Position numbers and translations under genes: made by a program. Under the pieces are notes generated by a model. The model was not told where the DNA came from, did not search any database, and worked only from the letters and a program-made list of their open reading frames with translations. Below are positions 45,337-54,527 of a stretch of 64,000 nt of DNA, in pieces; the stretch's first letter is position 1, and each line of letters starts with the position of its first letter. Origin of the DNA: Bacteroidota bacterium (GTDB lineage: Bacteria > Bacteroidota > Bacteroidia > Flavobacteriales_D > Crocinitomicaceae). The stretch is taken from assembly GCA_030148165.1 (NCBI GenBank), contig JASBTZ010000003.1, positions 248,001-312,000 of the forward strand, in the 5' to 3' direction.

Positions 45337-46047
45337 TTAAATCCCAGTATCCAGAAGGTCAGAGTTATTGTCTGTCACTTCCGCAGAACGAACATTCTCA
45401 AGTTTCGGAAGCATTAATTCCATCTCGTGATAATTTTTAATCATTTTAATAGCGAGATAAGCAGCTGCCAGCGTGATAATAGAACCAACCATTGAGATAA
45501 TCGTTCCCACTAAAGCTGTATCTATATCTTCTTCCATACGAGTTCCAACCCTATTAACAACGCTAGCAGTGATCCATGACGCCCACCACCAGCCTTTTAC
45601 AGCGTGAATTGCAGGCTTTGATTCTATCATATTTGCCTTGATCAACAGGTTTTCTGTTTTCTCATGAAGATCTGTAGCTATCTGATAAGGACCGAATAAA
45701 TTAAAAATTGGCACAAACCATGCCCCTGCCGCCCATCCTTCAGAATATCTGAGCCCTGCTGATCCCTTTAGCTGGTGAAGGTTATAGTAAGCGCGACGAA
45801 ACCACATAATAAAAAAAACAGCGCATATAATAATCAATATCAAATACAACAATGCTGTTATTATAACTACTAAATCATACGTAGCAAGATCTTCCATGCT
45901 GAACATGTATCCAGATTCAAAATCACTCAGAATTTTAAAGGTCCAAATCTCGATCATTAACATAAGGACTCCCCCACCCATAATAAGATACAGCAGAGTA
46001 ATGGCGAGCTTACTTCGCTCGGTATTTGATTTTAATTTAGCGATCAT
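45337..46047 (-). CDS. DUF4328 membrane protein
   Basis: 236 aa. Five hydrophobic segments include the DUF4328 signatures FIMWFRRAYYNLHQL (about 80-94) and RYSEGWAAGAWFVPIFNLFG followed by PYQIATDLHE. It is an inner-membrane family of unknown function. It starts 3 bases after the pcm stop, so it is the second gene of that operon. Confidence 0.8.
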   Translation of the reverse strand: MIAKLKSNTERSKLAITLLYLIMGGGVLMLMIEIWTFKILSDFESGYMFSMEDLATYDLVVIITALLYLILIIICAVFFIMWFRRAYYNLHQLKGSAGLRYSEGWAAGAWFVPIFNLFGPYQIATDLHEKTENLLIKANMIESKPAIHAVKGWWWASWITASVVNRVGTRMEEDIDTALVGTIISMVGSIITLAAAYLAIKMIKNYHEMELMLPKLENVRSAEVTDNNSDLLDTGI

Positions 46048-46050
46048 AAT

Positions 46051-46695
46051 TTATTTGACTTTGTTTTCGAGCATTGGCACGAACTTAAATATACCAAATT
46101 CCTCCTCTTCTACGTCTCCGTTCTCAAGTTTTGTCAAACGCTTCATAAGCTGCTCCGCTCCTTCTCCAATAGGTATAACTAATACACCCCCTACTTTTAA
46201 CTGGTCAACGAGAGCCTGAGGAACATTTGGCGCTCCACATGTAACAAGAATCTTATCAAATGGAGCAAACGAAGGCAGTCCCTTATACCCATCACCAAAG
46301 CTTAATCTTGCATTATAGCCAAGTTCTCTTAGAATGTTCTTCGCCTTTAAGTGAAGCTCTTTGTGTCGCTCTACTGAAAACACCTTTGCTCCTAGCTCAC
46401 ACAAAATAGAAGTCTGAAATCCAGAACCGGAGCCTATTTCAAGCACCTTATCTCCTTTCTTCAAATCGAGCAGCTCTGTCTGAAAAGCTACGGTAAATGG
46501 ATGGCTTATCGTCTGACCGGAACCAATCTGAAACGCCATATTCGTGTAGGCTTGCTCCTGAAAAACGATGTCTAAGAAATAATGTCTTGGAACTATATTA
46601 AAGGCATCAAGCACCTGATGATCTTTGATCCCCTTCTCTCGCAACTCGTTAATCAGTTGCTTTCTCATTCCTTTATGCTTGAATGTATCCTTCAC
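46051..46695 (-). CDS. pcm: Protein-L-isoaspartate O-methyltransferase
   Basis: A 214-aa SAM-dependent enzyme that repairs isoaspartyl damage in proteins. QTISHPFTVAFQ is the family signature, and VLEIGSGSGFQTSIL (about 78-92) binds SAM. The start is GTG at 46693-46695, which keeps the KDTFKHKGMRKQL lead that looks conserved in Bacteroidota homologues; an ATG 27 bases downstream is the alternative. A perfect -7 box ends 4 nt before the GTG, so the mRNA is probably leaderless. It is operonic with DUF4328. Confidence 0.93.
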   Translation of the reverse strand: MKDTFKHKGMRKQLINELREKGIKDHQVLDAFNIVPRHYFLDIVFQEQAYTNMAFQIGSGQTISHPFTVAFQTELLDLKKGDKVLEIGSGSGFQTSILCELGAKVFSVERHKELHLKAKNILRELGYNARLSFGDGYKGLPSFAPFDKILVTCGAPNVPQALVDQLKVGGVLVIPIGEGAEQLMKRLTKLENGDVEEEEFGIFKFVPMLENKVK

Positions 46696-46699
46696 ACAG

Positions 46700-46707
46700 C
46701 AAATTTA
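46700..46707 (-). promoter_or_regulatory. Perfect -7 box, leaderless spacing (pcm)
   Basis: TAAATTTG on the minus strand, then CTGT, then the GTG at 46693-46695. Confidence 0.6.
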
Positions 46708-46803
46708 TGAGATTAAGATGTATATCGTTCAGTATTTTGCGAACAGAACACTGTTGAATAATCTTCTTCCGGCACAAATACAGAAAGACATGCACAGATT
46801 AAT

Positions 46804-46811
46804 TATATTTG
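46804..46811 (+). promoter_or_regulatory. Perfect -7 box for acyl-CoA carboxylase operon
   Basis: TATATTTG lies 28 nt before the carboxylase ATG at 46840. Confidence 0.5.
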
Positions 46812-46839
46812 GCAGACCTAAATTAAGACAGGTAAAGCT

Positions 46840-48483
46840 ATGGCGATATCAAAAAAACAGTTAGAATTCAATAAGAATGAAGATGAAATGAGACTAAAGA
46901 TCTCAGCTATGGAAAAAGAGCTGGCGAAGATCCGTCTCGGTGGAGGAAAGAAACGCATTGAAAAGCACCATTCAAAAGGTAAGCTAACTGCAAGAGAAAG
47001 AATAGACTTGCTTCTCGACCCTAAATCTGAACGCATTGAACTGGGTGCCTTTGCTGGGTATGACATGTATGAAGAGCATGGTGGATGTCCTGCCGGAGGT
47101 GTTGTTATTGTTATCGGCTACGTTTCAGGAAAGCAATGCATTGTCGTTGCAAACGATGCTACCGTTAAAGCCGGAGCATGGTTTCCAATTACGGGAAAAA
47201 AGAATCTGAGAGCTCAGGAAATAGCCATGGAAAACAAGCTGCCGATTATTTATCTGGTTGACTCCGCAGGAGTATTCCTGCCAATGCAGGACGAGATTTT
47301 CCCGGACAAAGAACACTTTGGACGAATATTCAGAAATAATGCTGTTATGAGTTCGATGGGAATTATTCAAATTGCAGCCGTAATGGGGAGTTGTGTTGCA
47401 GGTGGAGCCTATTTACCTATCATGTCTGATGAATCACTGATCGTCAATAAAACGGGAACCATTTTCCTTGCGGGATCATATTTGGTAAGGGCTGCAATTG
47501 GTGAGTCTATTGACAATGAAACCTTAGGAGGAGCGACAACGCATACAGAAATATCAGGGGTATGCGACTACAACTCTGAAAGCGATGAAGAATGTCTGAA
47601 GACAATTCGCGATTTGGTTGACAAGATAGGACACTCAGAAAATGCAGGCTTCGACAGGAAAGAAGCGGTTGCTCCTGCTCTGAAACCGAAAGACGCTTAT
47701 GGTATCTTGCCATCTGACAGATCTAAACCTTATAACGCAAAGGAACTCTTAAAGACCATTGTAGACAAAGGTTCTTTAACCGAATACAAGGCCAACTATG
47801 GAAAAACAATCGTATGTGCTTATGCGAGAATCGATGGATGGAGCGTTGGTATCGTAGCGAATCAGCGTGAAATAGTTAAAAATGCCAAAGGTGAAATGCA
47901 ATTTGGAGGAGTGATATACTCTGATTCTGCCGATAAGGCCGCCCGTTTTATCATGAATTGTAATCAAAAGAATATTCCATTGGTATTTATTCAGGATGTA
48001 AGCGGATTCATGGTTGGATCAAAAAGTGAGCACGGTGGCATCATCAAAGATGGAGCAAAAATGGTTAACGCAATGGCGAACTCGGTAGTTCCTAAATTCA
48101 CGATAGTAATCGGAAATTCTTATGGTGCTGGTAATTATGCGATGTGTGGAAAAGCTTATGATCCGAGACTGATAGTAGGCTGGCCAACTGCTGAAATTGC
48201 TGTGATGGGCGGTGCTTCTGCCGCAAAGACATTGCTTCAAATTGAAATTGCATCACTTAAAGCTAAAGGGGAAGAAATCAAGTCTGAGGATGAAGCGAAG
48301 CTATTCAATACAATTAAGGACCGTTACGACTCGCAGATATCACCTTATTATGCAGCGAGCCGACTATGGATTGATGCTATCATTGATCCGGCTGAAACAC
48401 GCAAAGTTATTTCAATGGGAATCGAAATGGCAAATCATAAGAAGGCAGAGAAACCTTACAACGTTGGAGTTATACAAACATAA
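46840..48483 (+). CDS. Acyl-CoA carboxylase, beta (carboxyltransferase) subunit
   Basis: 547 aa with two crotonase-like carboxyltransferase halves. KGKLTARERIDLLLDP opens the first half. IFLAGSYLVRAAIGE and IQDVSGFMVGSKSEHGGIIK are acyl-CoA and biotin site segments, and NSYGAGNYAMCGKAY lies in the second half. The length and these segments fit methylcrotonyl-CoA carboxylase-type beta subunits more than the propionyl type. The biotin carboxylase and carrier subunits are not in the window. Two genes follow closely (2-base and 1-base junctions). Confidence 0.92.
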   Translation: MAISKKQLEFNKNEDEMRLKISAMEKELAKIRLGGGKKRIEKHHSKGKLTARERIDLLLDPKSERIELGAFAGYDMYEEHGGCPAGGVVIVIGYVSGKQCIVVANDATVKAGAWFPITGKKNLRAQEIAMENKLPIIYLVDSAGVFLPMQDEIFPDKEHFGRIFRNNAVMSSMGIIQIAAVMGSCVAGGAYLPIMSDESLIVNKTGTIFLAGSYLVRAAIGESIDNETLGGATTHTEISGVCDYNSESDEECLKTIRDLVDKIGHSENAGFDRKEAVAPALKPKDAYGILPSDRSKPYNAKELLKTIVDKGSLTEYKANYGKTIVCAYARIDGWSVGIVANQREIVKNAKGEMQFGGVIYSDSADKAARFIMNCNQKNIPLVFIQDVSGFMVGSKSEHGGIIKDGAKMVNAMANSVVPKFTIVIGNSYGAGNYAMCGKAYDPRLIVGWPTAEIAVMGGASAAKTLLQIEIASLKAKGEEIKSEDEAKLFNTIKDRYDSQISPYYAASRLWIDAIIDPAETRKVISMGIEMANHKKAEKPYNVGVIQT

Positions 48484-48485
48484 TT

Positions 48486-48953
48486 ATGGATAATATGCAT
48501 TTAAACTGGCAGATAAAGCACTATGGTGATCTGACAACTAACGAATTTCATGATATTATTGCATTGCGACTGAATGCATTCGTTGTTGAACAAAACTGCG
48601 CCTATCTGGACCTGGATGGGAAGGATAAAAAATCCTATCATGTGATATGTCGTAACGGAAAGGGAGATGTGGTGGCTACAGCAAGAATACTCCCTCCCGG
48701 TCTGTCCTATAAAGATGAATGTGCTATTGGTAGAGTGGTAATTGACGAATCCATACGAGGCAAAGGAATTGGACATGAACTGATGGATAAATCAGTGGAT
48801 TTCGCCAAAGTGGAATTTGGTGGAGCACCGATTAAGATTTCCGCTCAAAAACATTTAGAGAATTATTACAACCAACATCAATTTAAATCAACGGGTAACG
48901 AATACCTTGAAGATGGAATTCCGCACGTTGAAATGATCTTAAACATTAACTAA
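48486..48953 (+). CDS. GNAT family N-acetyltransferase (ElaA-like)
   Basis: A 155-aa GNAT-fold protein. Motif A is SIRGKGIGHELMDKSV (about 95-110), the acetyl-CoA pyrophosphate loop. EFHDIIALRLNAFVVEQNCA near the N-terminus and the overall size match ElaA. The substrate is unknown. It is the middle gene of the operon carboxylase - GNAT - M13 peptidase, and its stop overlaps the next ATG by one base (TAATG). Confidence 0.87.
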   Translation: MDNMHLNWQIKHYGDLTTNEFHDIIALRLNAFVVEQNCAYLDLDGKDKKSYHVICRNGKGDVVATARILPPGLSYKDECAIGRVVIDESIRGKGIGHELMDKSVDFAKVEFGGAPIKISAQKHLENYYNQHQFKSTGNEYLEDGIPHVEMILNIN

Positions 48954-51004
48954 TGAAGTATCTATACCTGAGTCTTGTTGTCGTTTCAATCACACTAGCA
49001 TGTGAAACTGCCAAGGAGATGATCGAAGAAACAACTTCGTCATCTGAATTTAAATATGAAACCATCGATATTGCCTACATGGACACTTCTGTGAGACCGC
49101 AGGATGACTTTTTTATGTATGCCAATGGAACCTGGGTCAAAGAAAACCCTGTACCTTCAACTGAATCTGTTTGGGGCAGTTTTAACGAACTGGATCAAGC
49201 GAACAAGAAGAAACTCACCGTGATTCTTGAAGAGGCTATGAAATCGAACGCTGAACGTGGAAGCATGAATCAGATTCTCGGTGATTATTATGCTTCGTAT
49301 ATTAACATGGACTTGCGTAATGAACGAGGCCTCTCTCCTATTGAGCCAATGCTGGCGCGTATTGATAAGATCTACAGCAAAGATCAAATTGTTGGGGAAG
49401 TTTCTACTCTGCACCGACAAGGTGTTGGCACTTTATTTCGATTTGGAATTGGACAAGACCAGAAAAACGTCGACAAAAACGTTATTTATTTGAGTCAGGG
49501 CGGCATCGGCTTGCCCAACAAGGACTATTATCTAAAAGAAGAGAAAAAAGATATTCGAGAGCAATATGTTGGTCATATGACAGACATGTTTGCATTGACA
49601 GGAATCGAAGGCGAGCAGACGGAATTGATGGCTAAGCAAGTGATGGAATTCGAAACCAAAATTGCTAAATATATGATGTCGCCCGCTGAAAGACGGGATC
49701 CGGATAAAACATATAATAAGTATAGCCGCCCGGACATCATTCGCCTTTTCGAAGCTTTCAATTTTGATTCATACCTCAATGCATCGGGAGTCAGTTCGTT
49801 CGACTCTCTTATAGTTGGACAACCAGACCATGTAATCAATATTGTGCGCCTGATCAATGATACTGATCTGGATGATTGGAAAGCTTATCTAAAGTGGTGC
49901 GTCATCAACAATTATGCTCCTCACTTAGATGATAATTTTATCAAGGCACATTTTAAGTTTTATGGCGTTGTATTGCGTGGAAAAAAAGAAATGAAGCCCA
50001 TTAATGAGCGAGCAATCAATGAAATAACGGGATCGCGCTTTTCAGAATTACTTGGTAAAGCCTTCGTAGAAAAGTACTATTCCGAAGAGTCACAACAGCG
50101 AGTGAATAAAATGGTTGATGATCTGCTTGCTGTGTTTGAAGAGCGAATCAAGTCACTAGACTGGATGTCTGATGACACCAAAAAAGAAGCGCTCAATAAG
50201 CTGCAGTCAATAGGAAGAAAACTCGGCTACCCTAGCAAGTGGGAAGATTTCAGTGATTTGAAATTCACCAGAGAAGACTATTTTGACAATCTTATGATGA
50301 CTGAGCGCTTTGCTTATCAGAAGAACATTGAAAAGCTGGATGAGCCGGTAGATCGTGAAAAATGGGGAATGCCCGCTCACTTGGTTAACGCATACTATCA
50401 CCCACTATTAAATGAAATCGCTTTTCCTGCTGGAATTATGCAACCTCCATTCTTTTCAGACAAATACGAGGATGCTGTGAATTATGGGAGAATGGGAATG
50501 GTCATTGGGCATGAATTCACTCACGGATTCGATGATAAAGGATCTAAATACGCTGCTGATGGTTCACTATCTAACTGGTGGACCGAAGAAGATCGAAAAT
50601 TATTCGAAGGAAGGACAAAGATACTTGGTAATACATTTGAAGGATTTTGTCCGGTAGAAGGACATTGTGTAAATCCTGAACTGACAATGGGCGAGAACAT
50701 TGCAGACCTCGGGGGTCTTACTCTTGCATACTATGCATATCAGAGGACTGATGAGTATAAGTCAGGAGTTAGCCGCCATGGATTTACACCTTCACAACGG
50801 TTTTTCCTGGCATACGCGCAATTATGGAAGATTAATTTTACAGAAGCAGAATTAAAGAACAGACTCGCGAACGATCCACACTCACCAGGGATGTTCCGTG
50901 TAAATGGTCCGTTAATGAATTGTCCTGAATTCTTCAAGACCTTTAACATCCAGGAGGATGACCCAATGCGGAATGAAGAAGGTAAAGTAGCCAGGATCTG
51001 GTAA
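48953..51004 (+). CDS. M13 family metallopeptidase, lipoprotein
   Basis: A 683-aa neprilysin/PepO-type zinc endopeptidase. A lipoprotein signal ends in TLAC (Cys17). The zinc motif is H520-E-F-T-H524 and the third ligand is Glu581 in GENIADLGG, with Asp585. Other signatures are VNAYYHPLLNEIAFPAGI and the C-terminal ARIW end, a typical M13 terminus. It is anchored in the envelope, facing the periplasm or outside, and degrades oligopeptides. It is the last gene of the operon and a strong terminator follows. Confidence 0.95.
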   Translation: MKYLYLSLVVVSITLACETAKEMIEETTSSSEFKYETIDIAYMDTSVRPQDDFFMYANGTWVKENPVPSTESVWGSFNELDQANKKKLTVILEEAMKSNAERGSMNQILGDYYASYINMDLRNERGLSPIEPMLARIDKIYSKDQIVGEVSTLHRQGVGTLFRFGIGQDQKNVDKNVIYLSQGGIGLPNKDYYLKEEKKDIREQYVGHMTDMFALTGIEGEQTELMAKQVMEFETKIAKYMMSPAERRDPDKTYNKYSRPDIIRLFEAFNFDSYLNASGVSSFDSLIVGQPDHVINIVRLINDTDLDDWKAYLKWCVINNYAPHLDDNFIKAHFKFYGVVLRGKKEMKPINERAINEITGSRFSELLGKAFVEKYYSEESQQRVNKMVDDLLAVFEERIKSLDWMSDDTKKEALNKLQSIGRKLGYPSKWEDFSDLKFTREDYFDNLMMTERFAYQKNIEKLDEPVDREKWGMPAHLVNAYYHPLLNEIAFPAGIMQPPFFSDKYEDAVNYGRMGMVIGHEFTHGFDDKGSKYAADGSLSNWWTEEDRKLFEGRTKILGNTFEGFCPVEGHCVNPELTMGENIADLGGLTLAYYAYQRTDEYKSGVSRHGFTPSQRFFLAYAQLWKINFTEAELKNRLANDPHSPGMFRVNGPLMNCPEFFKTFNIQEDDPMRNEEGKVARIW

Positions 51005-51011
51005 GAACATT

Positions 51012-51038
51012 AAAAAAGGGGGCATTTGCCCCCTTTTT
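51012..51038. terminator. Bidirectional rho-independent terminator
   Basis: GGGGGC/GCCCCC with an ATTT loop, preceded by six As and followed by five Ts. It ends the M13 operon and, on the minus strand, the 48-aa gene. Confidence 0.92.
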
Positions 51039-51040
51039 AT

Positions 51041-51187
51041 TTAATTTAAGTGAATTAGTACTTTTTTCTTTTTTACCTCCTTCACTTCAAGTGATTTGCT
51101 GTAGTTTAATATAGCATTGATCACGTTTTCAGAGGGTTTAACATTTTGCTCCCGGTCGGGAGTAACTTCAGAGTATTTATGTAACAT
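51041..51187 (-). CDS. Small conserved-looking protein
   Basis: 48 aa from the ATG at 51185-51187. The core VKPSENVINAILNYSKSLEV resembles short proteins of Flavobacteriia that I know only as uncharacterised, with a PSE...ILNYSKSL pattern and a basic C-terminus ending in LN. It has a terminator right after its stop. The longer reading back to 51232 adds a Lys/His-rich lead without support. The function is unknown. Confidence 0.6.
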   Translation of the reverse strand: MLHKYSEVTPDREQNVKPSENVINAILNYSKSLEVKEVKKKKVLIHLN

Positions 51188-51262
51188 AGGCACATTGTGT
51201 TTGTGTTTAATTACTATTGAAACGTTACACATTTCAAAATATTTTACTCAAATAGAAATTTG

Positions 51263-53341
51263 TTAATAGCTTCCGTAGAATCTTCGAATGAACCACTCGC
51301 CGCCCAGGCAAAGAATCAGGACAATAAAAATCCAAATTAAGTCGATCAAATCACTAAATGACGACTCTTCGTAAACAAGATTAACGATGTCTTTTCTCTT
51401 TGATAAATCATTTAAAAGATTCTTGTAGTTTTTTAACTGATGAAAAGCACCATTCGATTTTACGGCTAATTGATTTAACGTGTTGAAATTTGCTGAAACG
51501 GATTTCATCTCGAGCGAAATACTTTCTACCATGAATTTTCCACTTTTAGCGTATTTCTTTCCTGCATATTCCGTTTCTGCCCTCCATGTATATACTCCTG
51601 CGTTCAATTTCCCCAGATTCAAACGGTAGTCTTTTGAGTTCTTGGAAAAGGCATAATCAAAACGTTCACCCGCTTCATTTTGCAGAGTCAATGAAATATC
51701 CGGTTCTGTAACTAGTTCCAAAGAAGAGTTGTAGAATTCCGCATTGATCAATACATCCTGAATTTCATTGTATCGATTTTGGAGAATGATCCTTAAAGGC
51801 TCCTTATTGTTTCTCACAATTAGGTATTGACCGATTTTCTGAATCAATTCGTTGAATCCTTTATTCTCCTTTTTATTGACATATTCGGATAGCTTCCATT
51901 TCCATATCCCCTCCCCGATAAAAACAGCACTCTTGCCGCTAGAAGACTTGGAAAAAAGTAATATGGGATCAGGTTTGACAACGGAGCCGATCTTCTGTGT
52001 CACCAACGCCTCACCTCCCGAATCAATATCTCCAAATGGAACCAAGATCGGTGGAGCTTTTATGAGCATCTTACGGACATCTTCCGATAACTCGAAAAGC
52101 TGAAAATTGCTCTGTAGGTTAGCTTGAACTTCATCAGTCCTGTTTCCAACAGGAAGTTTCAGATTTAATCCAATCGTCTCTATATCTGAGCGACTTGTTC
52201 TATTGTCAATGAAATACCAGATTGGAATGCGCTTGGACTGAAGATCTCGCACTATTCCTTTACTTCCTGATGAATTCAAACCATATAATATCACCAGTTC
52301 GACGTCCTCTAATGAACGGTCCCAGTCAGTAATTAAATGTGATTCAACCGTTAGTTTATCGTTTTTATCAAACACACTCTTTACAGCACTTACATCCGGA
52401 TGAGGCGCATTAGCCAGAAGCAGTACCTTACTTCTTGTATCGATTACCTCCACATAAAAATGCTCTTTGTTGTTAATAAATGTAATCTCACCATTAACTT
52501 CTTCCAGGAGAACAGTATATCTGTTATAACCGATAGTATTTGCTGACAATAAGAACTGTACGGACTTTGACGAAATATATTCGTCTTCATAAGTCACCGT
52601 CTTTGACGCAACCGTGTTTGACCCTTGAAGTATGGACACTTTTACCGTCTTACCACCAAATTTCTTAGCCTCAAGTTCAATATCGACCGGAAACTCATTT
52701 CCTAAGAATGTAATCGAATTCGATGCGACATTTCTGATCAACTGATCTTTCTTGGTCAATGTATCACCCACTGCTAAAGAAAAAACCGGAGTCAAACTGA
52801 TTTTTTCCGCTGTATAGACCGGGTTTACACCATCGTTGTAATTTCCATCACTGATGAGCGTTATTCCTCCTACATTCCTGTTGTAATATTGATTATACAC
52901 ATGATCAAAGCCCAGATTGATGTTCGTGACCTTGCCGTTGAAATCCAAAATCGAATCCTGCAGTTCACCATCGAAATAAAGCGTCTTTAATTCAAAGCGA
53001 TCCTTAAATTGTGCCCCGAGTTCATCTCGATACGCATCAATCAGGTTCTTCACTTCTCCGCTATCTCGATAATTCATCATCGAAGATGAATTGTCAATCA
53101 ATGTGAGAAATACGGGCTTTTCTGTACGAGATTCTTTCGATTCGAATAATATGCCAAAGAGAAGGATTAAAAGAATGAAGATGCTGATCGCTCGCAACCC
53201 GGTAAGCAAGGATTTAAGCCTTCCTGACAATTCACGAACCTGCTTTTGATTTCTATAATAGAAATATGCGATACTGAGTGCGACAAGAGCTGCCGGAACT
53301 ATAAACCAGAGTGATATATCCGAAAATATCTTCAACAACAC
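51263..53341 (-). CDS. VWA-like membrane protein
   Basis: 692 aa. Two N-terminal membrane helices (about 8-29 and 50-66) are followed by a von Willebrand A-like domain with MIDAS motif D83-N-S85-S-S87 (TLIDNSSSMM). Large Ig-like and glutamine-amidotransferase-like regions follow, then a final C-terminal helix (LIDLIWIFIVLILCLGGEW). It resembles BatA-like proteins of Bacteroidota found near aerotolerance loci, but no MoxR gene is here. The start is GTG at 53339-53341; a -7-like box (TATTTTCG) overlaps it, so a start at a nearby TTG is also possible. Confidence 0.72.
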   Translation of the reverse strand: MLLKIFSDISLWFIVPAALVALSIAYFYYRNQKQVRELSGRLKSLLTGLRAISIFILLILLFGILFESKESRTEKPVFLTLIDNSSSMMNYRDSGEVKNLIDAYRDELGAQFKDRFELKTLYFDGELQDSILDFNGKVTNINLGFDHVYNQYYNRNVGGITLISDGNYNDGVNPVYTAEKISLTPVFSLAVGDTLTKKDQLIRNVASNSITFLGNEFPVDIELEAKKFGGKTVKVSILQGSNTVASKTVTYEDEYISSKSVQFLLSANTIGYNRYTVLLEEVNGEITFINNKEHFYVEVIDTRSKVLLLANAPHPDVSAVKSVFDKNDKLTVESHLITDWDRSLEDVELVILYGLNSSGSKGIVRDLQSKRIPIWYFIDNRTSRSDIETIGLNLKLPVGNRTDEVQANLQSNFQLFELSEDVRKMLIKAPPILVPFGDIDSGGEALVTQKIGSVVKPDPILLFSKSSSGKSAVFIGEGIWKWKLSEYVNKKENKGFNELIQKIGQYLIVRNNKEPLRIILQNRYNEIQDVLINAEFYNSSLELVTEPDISLTLQNEAGERFDYAFSKNSKDYRLNLGKLNAGVYTWRAETEYAGKKYAKSGKFMVESISLEMKSVSANFNTLNQLAVKSNGAFHQLKNYKNLLNDLSKRKDIVNLVYEESSFSDLIDLIWIFIVLILCLGGEWFIRRFYGSY

Positions 53342-53388
53342 GAAAATAGCAATCTCTTTCGGTAAAAGGAGATTAAATCTATCTCAAG

Positions 53389-54375
53389 CTATTTCTTTTC
53401 TTCGAAGTTTGCGAGGCTATGCGAGATTCCTAATCCCAAAACTGATTTGAACTGTGTTCTTGGACCAACATTTCCTTCAGCATCCTCGATCATGATATCG
53501 TGATCGTACTTTAACGTGAAATTCAGACTAGCCGAGCACCAGCTGTTCACCTTAAATGTCATTAATACATCCGCATTAACATCCACATTCTCTGGTCGAT
53601 CCAGATAATTGGTGAATAAATCCATGGTTGCGGCTACGTGAATATTCTTAAACAGTTCCTTTTTAAATTTCATTTTGAAATAGGCACCAAACTCATCTCT
53701 TCGGCGCTCGCCTTTCTTCAGCAATTGACCCGTTGTTAAATCGTATTCAGCTGCCTCAACCCCAAACGCCCCTTCATTCGCCAGTGTTTCATCATTCACA
53801 TAAGTTATTTTAGCTGCCAGTGGAGAAACTAGCATGGAGAAATTATCATTCGGCATATAATCGATTCCGAGACCAAAATTGAGGTAGCCGGGTGCCATAA
53901 AGGTAGAAACACGTGCACTGTCATTCGGATTTTGAAATCCATCCAGGAATTGTGTTTTAAAGGCCCCATTAATCGTCAGAAATAAATTCTTCTTTGGATT
54001 AATTGCCCGACTAAACTTCGTTGCTAATTCAATACGGTCATCCGTTTTCTGCAAGACCTCGTCACCACTTCCCTTCCCAATAAACTGCAATCCACCAAGT
54101 GCAGCTCCCAGATCATTCGTCCATTTGAATTTCTTACATGTATAAACAGCTGAAGATTCGCTGAAGACAATTAATGTCACATTGTTTCTACCTCCTGCGT
54201 TCCAATTCACAAATGAAGATTGGCTACCATTTAATCCAAAATTCGTGCTTTTCCTCCAGGCACTTACAATCGTATCGGTTGTTTCGATAGAGTCACTAAC
54301 AACCACGCTGTCAGCCTCCTGTGAAAAAGTGCTATAACTTATTAGTAACGCTAGTACAAATACGTAGTTCTTCAT
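53389..54375 (-). CDS. DUF3078 family protein
   Basis: About 328 aa. The signal peptide is MKNYVFVLALLISYSTFSQ, from the ATG at 54373-54375; an ATG 6 bases upstream is also possible. STNFGLNGSQSSFVNWNAGG followed by RNNVTL is the DUF3078 core, which repeats across an outer-membrane beta-barrel-like protein. Family members are Bacteroidota-specific and uncharacterised. A perfect -7 box (54396-54403) lies about 20 nt upstream. Confidence 0.85.
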   Translation of the reverse strand: MKNYVFVLALLISYSTFSQEADSVVVSDSIETTDTIVSAWRKSTNFGLNGSQSSFVNWNAGGRNNVTLIVFSESSAVYTCKKFKWTNDLGAALGGLQFIGKGSGDEVLQKTDDRIELATKFSRAINPKKNLFLTINGAFKTQFLDGFQNPNDSARVSTFMAPGYLNFGLGIDYMPNDNFSMLVSPLAAKITYVNDETLANEGAFGVEAAEYDLTTGQLLKKGERRRDEFGAYFKMKFKKELFKNIHVAATMDLFTNYLDRPENVDVNADVLMTFKVNSWCSASLNFTLKYDHDIMIEDAEGNVGPRTQFKSVLGLGISHSLANFEEKK

Positions 54376-54395
54376 AATCATGATAATTGATGACT

Positions 54396-54403
54396 CAAAA
54401 TTA
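54396..54403 (-). promoter_or_regulatory. Perfect -7 box for DUF3078 gene
   Basis: TAATTTTG on the minus strand, 14 nt before the more distal of the two candidate ATGs (54379-54381). Confidence 0.5.
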
Positions 54404-54501
54404 ATGAAGGCTTTGTTCAGTCTGAGTAGGATGTAAAATTATTATACACTGATGCACTGTTAACAAATACAGTGAACGCTGGATAAAAGTTAATAAATTG
54501 C

Positions 54502-54509
54502 TATTTTCG
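54502..54509 (+). promoter_or_regulatory. -7 box variant for thiolase
   Basis: TATTTTCG (TTCG variant) lies 18 nt before the ATG at 54528. It excludes the upstream ATT/TTG readings of that frame as starts. Confidence 0.4.
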
Positions 54510-54527
54510 TCTCGAAAAATCAACGCA

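Noticed and set aside
51149-51162. CTCCCGGTCGGGAG hairpin
   Set aside because: It lies inside the 48-aa coding sequence (codons for TPDRE) with no T run, so it is most likely a chance feature of the codons.
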